Assembly: GCA_963556145.1 (NCBI GenBank)
Contig: OY744470.1
Coordinates: forward strand, 4,154,001-4,218,000
DNA length: 64,000 nt
Direction: 5' to 3'
DNA from: Hygrocybe punicea
Lineage: Eukaryota > Basidiomycota > Agaricomycetes > Agaricales > Hygrophoraceae
In this document: piece by piece, positions 46,059-56,520 of the stretch
Numbering within the stretch: the first letter of the stretch is position 1
Layout of the letters: each line of letters starts with the position of its first letter
Notes under the pieces: generated by a model
Seen by the model: the letters and a program-made list of their open reading frames with translations, nothing else
Databases searched by the model: none
What the model was told of the DNA's origin: nothing
Position numbers and translations under genes: made by a program

Positions 46059-46074
46059 AGTGTTTTTCCTGATG
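46059..46074 (-). repeat. Right terminal inverted repeat of the 20-kb element
   Basis: AGTGTTTTTCCTGATG, followed by TA. Exact complement of the left terminus. Confidence 0.9.
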
Positions 46075-46076
46075 TA

Positions 46077-48737
46077 GGCCATGCCATACATTCTTCGAGC
46101 TCAGAACATGATCCAATGCGAGGTCCGCATCTGAGAAGTAAACACGAGAGGAATGGGGTGGAAGGGTTGAGAAAAGGTGGTCCAATACCCATTTGTGGTC
46201 TTCAATGGTCTCAGACGTGTGGAGAGCGTATGTGAAGTTCCGAGATTTGAATTGATGGTCAATCACCACCCATACATTGAGTGGGACGTTGTACTGGTTC
46301 CGCATCAGTGTAATGTCATTGATTATGACGTCTCCAAAGCGATTCACGAGGTCAAGCTGATCTGGTGCCATCCAGAAAATCCGAGAGAAGCGATTTGTGT
46401 CAGCGTCAACTTCTGTGTGCACAATCCACCGGCTGTCTTCTTCCTTTTTCCTCAAAAGGAAAGACACAGTGGCAACCATGTCGCCCCCAATATCTTGGAC
46501 ACGAAGGTGATTTGCTCGTTTTTCAGCGTCAAGAATGTTGGAGACTTGGGTGAGAGTTAGCGGGCGGTCAGGAAAGCGTGCTTTGAGAAGTGTGTGGATG
46601 TCACCACGCTTCAAGTTCCACAAAGACATAAGTTCTTGTATAAGGGTTCTTTGATCACCAGAGGGCGGAAAATAAGGTGGTAGCTCGTCATCGAGCAGCG
46701 CAGCATGATTGTGGCCCAGGCAAACAGATGTGTAGCAATATACAGGGCCATTGGAGCGGACAATGACACGAGCAGGGCAATTCTTGCGTATGGTTTTTGA
46801 TTTGCGGTGATCAGAAGGGTCCACATCTTTGCTATGTGTAGCAGTTCGTGTACGTGCACTGCTACACAGCAAACGTAAACGCTTGAGATGCTGACCTGTG
46901 TACAGTGCCTAAGCAGTAGTATACACTATAGAGAGCTGAGCGTACCTTTCCCCATCCTCTGGCTTTCCCCTCTTCGCCAGCGGTACCCACGGCGGCGCTC
47001 ATATTCCTGCACAAAGTGTATTGCATCTGTGAGGGATTGGAATACCATGCCAACCAGGGGTCGGGTAGGATCCAAAAGCGCATTTTTCTCTTTCCTTGGG
47101 GATCCACTCTCGGAGGATGGTACAGTCGGACTGAATCGAGGTGTTCTGGGCTTGCACAGTTCAGCACACAAGGCATTGGCACTGGGTAGGGAGCTGACCG
47201 ATGATGATGGTGACAAGGGTGTCGAAGGTGTTGGTGATGGTGGTGGTGGTGGTGGTGGTGGTGTCCCAGAACGCAAAGCTGGCGGCGTGATAACGATATC
47301 AAAGTCTGAGTCATTACCATGACTATCATCATCACCGTTCAGTGCAGACTGTTGGCATTTGATCGTTAGGAATAGTAATCTAATAGCGATGACCACATAC
47401 CGTTTCTGATTCAGGATTGCTGAGGTGGGTACGTAAAATTACTTGGATGCAATTATTGCGAACAGCATGCGATCTGGCATTTGTCCAATACGCAAATGAC
47501 AACTCAGCGGAAGGACAGTCTGCAACAACGCTCTCCATTTGTTTCGCAAGCTTGGCTATAGCACTAATAGCCGCAAGAGCACAACTACCACTCTCGGTGT
47601 CTTGAGGTTCCACAGAAAGTTCGCGGTCACCCCATTCACCATCCTCAGGAACTATGTCCTGTAACCACCATTGGATCATTCATCATAGGTTTTCAACCGG
47701 CGGAAATAAGAAAGAGTTGCCTTGCATTACAAGCCGAAGATCCAAGACTGTGGCCATAGGTGCCCAGTGACAGTTGACTTTGTTGACAGGGAAAGCAATG
47801 ATAATCGGGGGATCACGGAGAAAGTCCTCACGGAGACGGATGAGAAGTGGGGAAGCACGTCCTATCTGGTAGCAATTTCCTAATTCTTGATGGAAAGAAC
47901 AATCAAGAATGCGGATGAGATTGAGAGTTGGGCTGTTCAATTGACGTGAAATCTGGTCAAGTATACCATCAATCAGCTGTTCACCGAGCCACTCTTCACC
48001 TAGAAGCTCATGCAGGTCAAATAATGTAACGCTAGGGAGATCATGTTGAAAACCACGCAATGGCCGATCAAAGCGCTCATGCATAATACAATCACGTTCT
48101 TCAGGGGAGAGAAGTTGCTCGTTTTCAACAGTGTCCATCAGACGTCTGACATGCTCAACACGCCTGCGCAGATTGTGGATGTTTGACATTCGGCGGATAT
48201 CATGGAAATGCACGGGATATTCGATGCCTACATGAGGATTCAGTACAGGATTTCTACAAGGATCAATTTACTTGCACATACCTCGAAACCTGACATGGAT
48301 AGATCGCTTTCCATGGAATCGATATTGGATTGGAGCGTCAGCCAGGATTGGGCAGATTTCTTCGAGTCCAGGGATGTAGAAACACATTTCACAAATCTGT
48401 AACATATCCTCATCATGGAGAATATCGCTCCACTCGAGGAGTTCGAACTCACCAGGAGAGATTTGTGGCATGTCGAGATGTAGAGCATCCCAGACCGTTA
48501 ATTTCTTGATGTGAGCGGCTGAAAACATGAGAGACAGGTCGTTTGAGGTTTCAAAATCCATGTAAGTGCGGATGCCAAGACCAATGAGGGAAGGTGGAAC
48601 AGATAATCCAGGAGGTGGGGGTGGCGGCAACGAAACGGCAGTCAAAGAAGGTGCTAGTAAGATGTCAGGTAAATTGCCTGTCATACACAGACCAATAGTC
48701 AGTATCAAAAGGATGAGAAACGTTACCACTCACTCAT
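46077..48737 (-). pseudogene. Ulp1-MULE transposase, N-terminal half
   Basis: Minus-strand gene joining a Ulp1-type cysteine protease domain (C48) to a Mutator-like transposase. After a proline-rich start comes the Ulp1 part: LFDLHELLGEEWL, catalytic His in VNCHWAPMATVLDL, and the Gln/Cys block PQDTESGSCALAAISAI. Two adjacent TGA codons at 47680-47685 lie between PVENL and MIQWWL. An acidic/Ser-Pro linker follows, then a FAR1-like zinc domain (AIHFVQEYERRRGYRWRR ... RKNCPARVIVRSNG ... CLGHNHA) and the start of the DDE core: GDVIINDITLMRNQYNVPL and VYFSDADLALDHVL. The frame runs up to WHGL at 46077, where the 20-kb element cuts it. Ulp1 domains in MULEs are known; their role in transposition is not settled. 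The 5' end near 48737 is uncertain. Confidence 0.82.
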
Positions 48738-50702
48738 GATGAAACCAAAAAGTGATGTGAAATGGTGGAAAGAGTAAGAAGTCGAGTTGAGAGTATACTA
48801 AGAGTTCAAAAGCGCGAATGTGGCACGAGGTACTCAAAGTATGTCTTATACAAATGCCATTCCTGTAGGGAAGTATGCTGCGCCTGGAAATGACAACTGG
48901 ACTAACCCTGATAATGAATTTCCATATACCTTGGCAGGCGGTGGAAGAACCATACGACCGCTTGCAATTTTTGACAGCTCTCAAAAAAGTTTTTCTTTGT
49001 TCCTTGCGGTGGAAGAACCATATGACTGTTCACAATTTCGGCAACTCTTGTGGCGATCTGCCATTTCTGTAAGGAAATACGCTGCACCTGGAAGCGATGT
49101 CTAGACTAAGCTGAAACTTTCCATCTTCTTTACAAGGGACAAACCATACGATCGCTTGTAATTTTGAGGGTGAAGAATTTTCTATGTTCCTTGCAGTGGA
49201 AGAACCATTTTGATGACCCTCACAGCGATCTGAATGACATGAAACCCATCATCAACCACTTGTTTGTAGCATAACCTTGTAACTTACGTCAAAAAATACT
49301 ATAGAATGGTTTGGTACCACAGGCGGCCGGATAGGACAGTTGCCAGTAGAATATCCTTCTCTGCAATGTCGTAATCATCATGTGGGGCAGAGTAAAAGCA
49401 CATACACTCCACATACCCCACGCTCATCGTCATCTGGAAGTTCGGTTGACCACAACAGCAACAGCTTTAACTGGTACAGAAATCTGCGATTGAATGAATA
49501 GCTCTGACCACATTCGGTAAGGCGCTCATAACTTTGGTTGTGATTGGGTTACTCTCCATTCTAGAGCTAGGTTCGCCGGGTACGGTGCCATCATCCAAGT
49601 CTGGAAAATCCAGTGGTATTTGAAAAAGGCCCGACGATCGCCATCACCGGAACATTGGGGGAGGTAATGGCAACCATGTGACAGGTGCTAGACTAGCGGA
49701 GGAATAAAAAAACCGTCAATATCTTGCAAAACTCAGCTGTCGGCTGAGGCGGACCTCTATCTGTAGCCGTTGTCACATGCACTCACTCCAGAAATGTATA
49801 AGGGGGCTGGTCTTCGACGGTTTCATTGATTACGAGTTCTTTTAATTTATTAAAAGACTCGTTCTTTATCAGACCTGGTTCAGTGAGGATTTGTAATTAA
49901 TTAATTAATTGATAAAGTTGATCGCCTATAGACAAAAATTTTTTAGGCAACAGATATGATTCTGCTTCTAATCCTGGAAAATCAGATACAGGTGGGGCCA
50001 TGTCTGGACAAGCTTACATAAGCATCCAAATATGGGTTACTTCAGATAAGACAAATTACTTTCCAATTATATTCAAAATATTCATACTGACTTCAATTCT
50101 TAGCGGAAACAGTTGAAAATTGAACTGCTGACTAATATAACCATTTCGGGCAAGATGTGACAGTCACATGTGACCAATCTAACCATATAAGGTAATTTCA
50201 GATATTGTATACCAATTTTTTTTATGCTGATCGCAACAGTGATAGTCACATGTGACTTGTCTAACCATATAAGGTAATTTTACATAATATGGGCTAAATT
50301 TTATACTGATGATGATAGTGTTGATTTTATATGACAAATCTAATTATATAATGCACTAATACATATTTCATCATATGTTTTAGTTTATATAGTGTTATTT
50401 GAGCTTTAGTAAACATATACAAATAGATATAAACAAAGACAAATAATGTGCTCTTCTATAAATATTATCACTAGACATTTGTGAGTCATGTTTCAACTTG
50501 GCCATATGACAAACAAATACAAATAAACAAACCCAATATGGTTAGATTACTTTGTATTTCAATTTTGGTTTTGGTCAAGTTTCTTACATAATCATGATTA
50601 TGTAATCATTAGTCAGATCACCATTTGAACCGAGACTTTGAACCTTATTGCGCTTTTGCCTCTTGAACCTGAACCATCACCTTCCCCATTTGGTGTGTTA
50701 AG
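48738..50702. other. Gene-free region with direct repeats
   Basis: 48844-49215 holds two to three imperfect ~210-bp direct copies sharing CATTYCTGTARGGAARTAYGC and GGTGGAAGAACCATAYGA. From 49.8 kb the DNA becomes very AT-rich. At about 50158-50200 and 50238-50280 a duplicated block carries the palindrome AGTCACATGTGACT-like followed by CTAACCATATAAGGTAATTT. No gene or RNA gene recognised. Confidence 0.5.
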
Positions 50703-51304
50703 TCCATGTTTTTTGACCTTTTTGGCTCGTTTAAGCTCAGTTTTTCATATTTAGACTCCGAAAAATGTTTTCTGGATCAGGTGATGTGTCCGAACCATTC
50801 AGGGTCCAATGCTGACATAAGCTTTCCTTTTTTAGACATAAAGTCAAAAATTCTTCGGATTTTTGTGCTTTTTATTTCCTGTGGCTCTGTTTTATTTCCT
50901 GGACCATTGGTAATGTCTTCAATTTGTATATCTTGTTGTTTGTTAACATAATCTATCATTTTACAGCCCATCTCCCTTTCAATTTTCCAAGTATGTACAA
51001 ATTTCATGTTTTTTCATGTTTTTTGCTTGTTTAAGCTCAGTTTTCCATATTCAGACCCCGAAAAAATGTTTTCTGGATCAGGTGATGTGCCTGGACCATG
51101 CAGGGTCCAATGCTGACATAAGCTTTCCTTTTTCAGACATAAAAGTTGAAAATTCTTCGGATTTTCATGCTTTTTCTTCTATATGGCTCTATTTTCTTTC
51201 CTGGACCACTGGTAATGTCTTCAATTTGTAAATCTTATTGTTTATTAACATAATCTATCATTTTACAGCCCATCTCTCTCTCAATTTTCAAAGTATGTAT
51301 AAAT
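50703..51304. repeat. Tandem duplication of a ~300-bp unit
   Basis: Two copies (50703-51005 and 51006-51304) share TTTAAGCTCAGTTTTYCATA, AATGTTTTCTGGATCAGGTG, GGGTCCAATGCTGACATAAG and ATCTATCATTTTACAGCCCA in order. A third, eroded partial copy begins near 51305. Upstream of the Helitron. Confidence 0.88.
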
Positions 51305-51960
51305 TTCTTGTTTTTTCACCTTTTTAGATTGTATAAGCTCACATCTTAACCTACAGTTTTACAGTGGATATTTTCTGGCTCAGGTATGAATCTTTTACCA
51401 TCTATGATCAAATGTTTACATGTTATATTCATATATAGCTTTAAAATGCAAAGTTTTGTGGATTTATTCGATTTTTACTACTTCATGTGGTGGACTTTGT
51501 ATTGGTATGTTGTTTATTCATCTTCTCCAGATATATTTGACATATCCATATTATGATCCAGCATTTATTTTCAAAAAAATTATAAACCTGTTCATAAAAA
51601 TGTTAAAAATGTCATCATTGTCACAATGTCATATGATTTTTATCATTGCAATGTCTTGGGCACAATGTGCTGTCATTGGGATTGGCCTTGTGCCTCCTGC
51701 AAATGTCATACAAAATGTCCCTGTCACACCAACTGTCTCTGTCATACACAATGTCATTCTATGTCCAGTTACTCTGAATTTTTACAAAGACAATTTACCA
51801 AAGTATGAAAATCCCACTTATTTACCAAGTTTAGTCCCTGTTCATCAGTCCACCTCTTCTTTCACATCACAAATCCCTGAAATAATCACAAGTACCCACA
51901 ACAGTGCTGAATTTGTTCTGTCTAGTTGTCAATCAGCTCATCTGTCTTTTCTATTTGAGC
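51305..51960. other. AT-rich spacer
   Basis: Includes the partial third copy of the ~300-bp unit and an open stretch (51420-51968) of low complexity with no domain, not called as a gene. Confidence 0.4.
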
Positions 51961-52346
51961 TACAGTAATCAATGGCTCCTTGAAACACTTGACTTGAAAT
52001 CAAATTTTCTGGGCAAGTGCATCCATTGAACAAAATTCTGAATAGATAGAAATATTTAGTTGTATTTAGAGACTACAGATACCAATTTTCAAAGAAAACC
52101 ATTCAGATTTGATTATTTTATGATCAAAATACTGGTGTTTCAAGGAGTGGTCATGATATTCTCTCCTACTCAAAAAAGAATTTTCTAATTTTATTGGTGC
52201 ATTTACATGGACACAAATATCTAAACATATTCATTGGATGTACAGGACTGACAAGCATTATATTTGGCCTTAGGGAATGTGTGGAACAAATGATATGAAG
52301 GTGTTTCATGGAGTGGTAGTGTTTCAAGGAGCCATTGATTACTGTA
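51961..52346. mobile_element. Tc1/mariner-type MITE (386 bp)
   Basis: Perfect inverted termini of about 28 bp, starting TACAGTAATCAATGGCTCC and continuing TTGAAACACT, with the complement ending at 52346. The outer TA is a likely TA target duplication. Copies of TTTCAAGGAGTGG / TTTCATGGAGTGG repeat inside (near 52137 and 52302). Termini starting CAGT with TA flanks are typical of Tc1/mariner. No coding content. The element ends only 22 bp before the first usable Met of the Helitron frame. Confidence 0.85.
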
Positions 52347-52367
52347 TATGCCAGAATCTTCTTGAAC

Positions 52368-55300
52368 ATGTTTGATTTGCTTTCTGTGTATCATTGTACA
52401 ACTAGCACTGCTAATAAGTGCATGTACATTAAGTTGAAACTTCAACAGAATTTATTCAGAAAACATGACTTCAGAGCTCACTTGATATATGTAACAAAGC
52501 TACCTATATTGGCAAATGGAGCAATACTGCTATTTGTTCTAGTTCTGCATCATTTTCTAGCTTTTCAAATGGCTGGTCACTATATTTGTAATAAAACTTC
52601 GAAATTATATTACATTTTCAAGTCTGAAAATATATCCTTCAATCCTAACATTGATATTGAATGCATTGGTGGAGGCAAAGCAAATGTATTCTCATTTCAT
52701 GAACTAATGCCTGCTTCAACCAATAACAATGCAAGTATGGATGCAGCTAAATATAAATTCCGCTCTTACATGCCAAAAAGTGAAGCACTCTCATTGAAAT
52801 CATCATCTGAAAAATCACTTGTAATTGTAAATCACCCATTTGAATTGTTAATTCCAAAGTTGACCATTGCCAATTTGAAAGTAATTGCAGCTCATCATAG
52901 CATTCTTGTCCTCTCAAAAATGAATCAGGCATCAATTCAAACTGCAATACAGAATCATGTGTGCTCCAACTGTCCTGAATTTGTATCAATCTTTGCATTT
53001 ATTGATGAAGAAGCAATTGCAATTCACAAGAAAACCTCACACAACAGAGCAGTCAATAAGTTTAAAGCACAACATTCTGACAAATATGCACCACAAAATC
53101 TGGCAGCTGTACAAAAATTTCAGAGTAAAAATCCTGATAAGCATGCTAAACAACATCTAGCAGCTGTACAGAAATATCAGAGTGAAAATCCAGAGAAACA
53201 TGACAAACAAAATCTGGCAGCTGTACAAAAATTTCAGAGTGAAAACCCTGACAAGCATGCAAAGCAAAACCTGGCAGCTGTACAAAAATTTCAGAGTGAA
53301 AACCCTGACAAGCATGCAAAACAAAATCTGGCAGCTGTACAGAAATTTCAGAGTGAAAATTCTGACAAGCATGCCAAACAACATCTAGCAGCTGTACAGA
53401 AATTTCAGAGTGAAAATCCAGAGAAACATAGCAAACAAAATTTGGCTGCTGTTCAGAAATTTCACCAGAAACATCCTGACATGCATGCATCACAAAACCG
53501 TGCAGCTGTTGCAAAGTTCAAAGTTGATCATCATGACAAGCATCTGCAACATACATTAAATGCAGTTAGAAGACATACCACGAACCACCCTGAGCAGCAT
53601 ACACACACAAATCAGGCTGCTGTTCAGACATACAGAGATAATATTCAATTCCCTCCTGATCCACCTTCAGCAAAATTGCAACACACTATTATTTCAGGAT
53701 TTTGTGATGATACCTCTCCCAACAAATTCAGTGAATATGGTTGTGCTGTCTGTGGAAGATTGACTCCAGTCTCTCAATTGCAAAGCTACACAGACTTGAA
53801 TTTGAGTTGTTTGAAACAATCTGGTATAACTCAAACAGAGCGCTTCTTAATAAATGATCCAATTGAATCTTCAGGGAGCCCCATAATAATTGAAGATCTT
53901 TCTGGCATTTGCAAGAAGTGTTACAAGTCTTTGGTCAAGGGAAAATGCCCTGCTATGTCTCTGGCAAATGGTTTATGGCTTGGACAAATTCCTAATGAAT
54001 TGAGTAATTTGTCTTATGCAGAACAACTGTTAATTGCTAGAGTGAGACACAATAGATGTATTGTTAGGGTTGCTTCAGGAATGCATAAGATGAGAGCAAA
54101 TGCCATTACATTTGCCAATCCAACTCCAAAGATTTATGACATTTTACCCCCACCTGTTAATGAGTTGGATGAAGTACTTGCATTCATCTATACAGGACCA
54201 TGTAAGCCTACCAAGTCTGATTTTGAGAGAACACCATTGCTTGTTAGAAGAAACAAAGTTGCAAGTGCATTGAATTGGTTGAAACGGAATCATTGTGACT
54301 ACTTTGACTTGGAAATCTCAGAAGAAAATTTGAAGCAATATCCTGAGAATGACATACCAGTTGTGGTAGAGTACAGACAATCATTCATTAAAAAAAACCC
54401 AGAAGCTACTGCTGTGAATGACATGGAAGAGGAAGAAGGAACTGAGACTGGCATGTGTCCATTTGTAGTTCATGGTCTGACAGGTGAAGAGTACTCAACC
54501 AAAAGTATCAAGGCCATCAAAGCTATTGCATTAAAACATCTGATGGATAATAACAAGATTTTGGAAATTGGACATGAGAGTGATCCACAATCCATCTATA
54601 ATAATCCTCAGTTGTTCCCTCAAATGATGCCATGGTTATTTCCCTATGGACTTGGTGGAATTGGCAATTCTCTGATTCAAGGCAGGATTTCTGAAATTAA
54701 ACATAAGAGACATTTATTGATGTATTATGACAAGCGGTTTCAAAAATATCCACACTTTCCTTTGATTGCATTCAACCATGAGCAAATAAAAGAGTCTACA
54801 ACAGCTGGCTATTTATTAGCTGAGAAAAACAAAATTTGAACATATTTCACAAAGATTGATGGGTGTGGATCTTGGAGTTTTGAATAAGATTGCTAGAAAA
54901 ATGGAAGATGGTGAACATGTCATTCCAGAGACAGATGAAGAGAAACTTTGTTTCCAATTGATTAAAGATATTGATCATGTAGGCAGTCATGTCAAAGGAT
55001 CACTCACAAGCAAGAAATACATGAGAAATGAAGTGTGGTCCCTGATGTCATTTGTGGGTGCACCTTCATGGTTTATCACATTTTCACCAGCTGATAACAT
55101 GCATCCACTGTCCTTGTATTTTGCTGATACCAAAGAAACCTTTACACCTGACCTTAGAGGGTATGATGAGCGCTACAGACTTATTGCAGAAAATCCAGTG
55201 GCTGGTGCTAGATTCTTTCACTTTATGGTAGAACTATTTATCAAACATGTTCTTGGTGTTGGATCAAATCATTCTGGCTTTTATGGTGACACGAAGGCAT

Positions 55301-56241
55301 ACTATGGCACAGTGGAGCAACAAGGATGTCTCACACTTCACATGCACATGCTACTATGGCTCAAAGGATGTTTGTCACCCCAAGAAATCAGAGACAAAAT
55401 AATGGATCCCACCTCAAACTTTCAGCAAGCCTTTGTAGAGTATCTAGAAAGTGTGCATATTGGTGAATTCATGACTGGCACAATGGATGAAGTCAAAGCT
55501 AAAGTCAACCAGAAGTCTGAACAAGACTATAAGGATCCCACTCAGACTCTGCCTGAAGCACCCCCACCTATGTGTACAAATAAGCATGATGTGAACAGTG
55601 ACATCAATTGCAATGATTGCAAACAAATTAATTCATGGTGGAAGAGATTTGAAAACACTGTTGATCATTTGATCCTACGCTCAAATGTTCATAATTGTGG
55701 CAGAAATAGTTCAAACAATGAGAAAGTCCAGAGAAAAGACAGACCCAGTTGCATGAACAAACATGGTAAATGCAAAGCTAGATTTCCCAGACCTTTGTTT
55801 GAATCAACACAAGTAGATCCAAAAACTGGTGCATTGAATATGAAAAAGGGTGAAGCTTGGATCAATACATTGACACCACTTGTGACATTCCTACTTCGCT
55901 GCAATTCTGATATTACAAGTCTTCTTTCTGGTACTGCAATCAAAGCAATTGTAGCATATATTTCTGACTATATTACAAAACCTGGATTGAAAACATATAG
56001 CATATTTGATACCATTACAAGTGTGTTTGACAGAAACTCAGAAATGCTTGGAGGATCCATAAAAAGAAAAGACAAAGCTAGAAAACTCATCACCCAGATC
56101 ATAAATGCTTTAACTGCAAAACTTGAAATTGGTGGACCAATGGCTTCAATGTATCTGCTTGGAAACCCTGATCATTATACCAGTCACAAATTCATTCCTG
56201 TTTATTGGAGAAACTATGTGAGAGAAGTCCAAAAGGCTTAG
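52368..56241 (+). pseudogene. Helitron Rep/helicase-like protein, frameshifted and lacking the helicase domain
   Basis: Rolling-circle transposon protein. N-terminal frame to 54839: a conserved start GHYICNKTSKLYYIFKS, a 19-residue tandem repeat, zinc-binding CAVC...CKKC pairs, and the fungal Helitron segment NNPQLFPQMMPWLFPYGLGG. The next frame, 54856-56241, carries the helitron-like domain: VWSLMSFVGAPSWFITFSPA, the two-His motif GCLTLHMHMLLWL, a CMNKHGKCKARFP block, and the tyrosine motif VAYISDYITKPGL. The frames join as AEKNK-FEHISQRLMGVDL after one extra base in AAAATTT near 54830. After YWRNYVREVQKA the protein stops at 56241, and no Pif1-type helicase follows, so the element is truncated at its 3' end. 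The true start is uncertain, because the frame is open into the upstream MITE. Typical TC and CTRR ends were not found. Confidence 0.85.
53043..53643 (+). repeat. 57-bp in-frame tandem repeat in the Helitron gene (about 11 units)
   Basis: Encodes NLAAVQKFQSENPDKHAKQ (19 residues) repeated. The central units are almost identical and the outer ones (NRAVNKFKAQHSDKYAPQ, TLNAVRRHTTNHPEQHTHT) progressively diverged. The gradient suggests expansion by unequal exchange or slippage from the middle. Confidence 0.93.
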
Positions 56242-56520
56242 AATCCAGATGATAATGATAACATGCAAGTTGACTCTGAAAAAGTTGTACTTCACAATCA
56301 AAAGGGAAAATTCAGAGTCCTGACCAAACTAGTGGAAGTGGAAGTCAGTGGATGTGACCAAAGTAGTGGAACTCAAGTCAAACTAGTAGAAGTCAGGTTA
56401 ACCATTGTGCTCATCACCAATGTTCGACTGATCATTGTCCGTATATTTTATTGTTCATCACGACATTGTTCTATTCATTCTATCTAAACAAGTCTAAAAA
56501 AAGATGTGTGACAAAGTGGC
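56242..56520. other. Junction between Helitron remnant and next element
   Basis: Contains GTGGAAGT-type duplicates near 56330-56395 (GTAGTGGAACTCAAGTCAAACTAG-like, two approximate copies). No helicase coding found. Confidence 0.4.

Larger units (their letters stand above)
26011..46074. mobile_element. 20,064-bp Plavaka-type transposon carrying TET/JBP, kinase and DUF6532 genes
   Basis: Terminal inverted repeats CATCAGGAAAAACACT (26011-26026) and its exact complement (46059-46074) are flanked by TA on both sides (26009-26010 and 46075-46076). Flanking DNA is the two halves of one MULE gene. Joining them with one TA gives TGG CAT GGC CTA TGC TTC CAC CAT, reading WHGL-CFHH, the expected MULE sequence. 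Contents in order: Plavaka-type transposase (minus), nuclease-like/kinase gene (minus), TET/JBP gene (plus, broken by a gypsy), DUF6532 gene (plus). Each end has its own short subterminal repeats. Without the nested gypsy and its duplication the element would be about 11.2 kb. The transposase and kinase read intact, so the insertion is probably recent. Confidence 0.9.

Noticed and set aside
51420..51968. Possible upstream exon of the Helitron gene
   Set aside because: AT-rich low-complexity frame with no Helitron-like sequence, separated from the coding part by the MITE.
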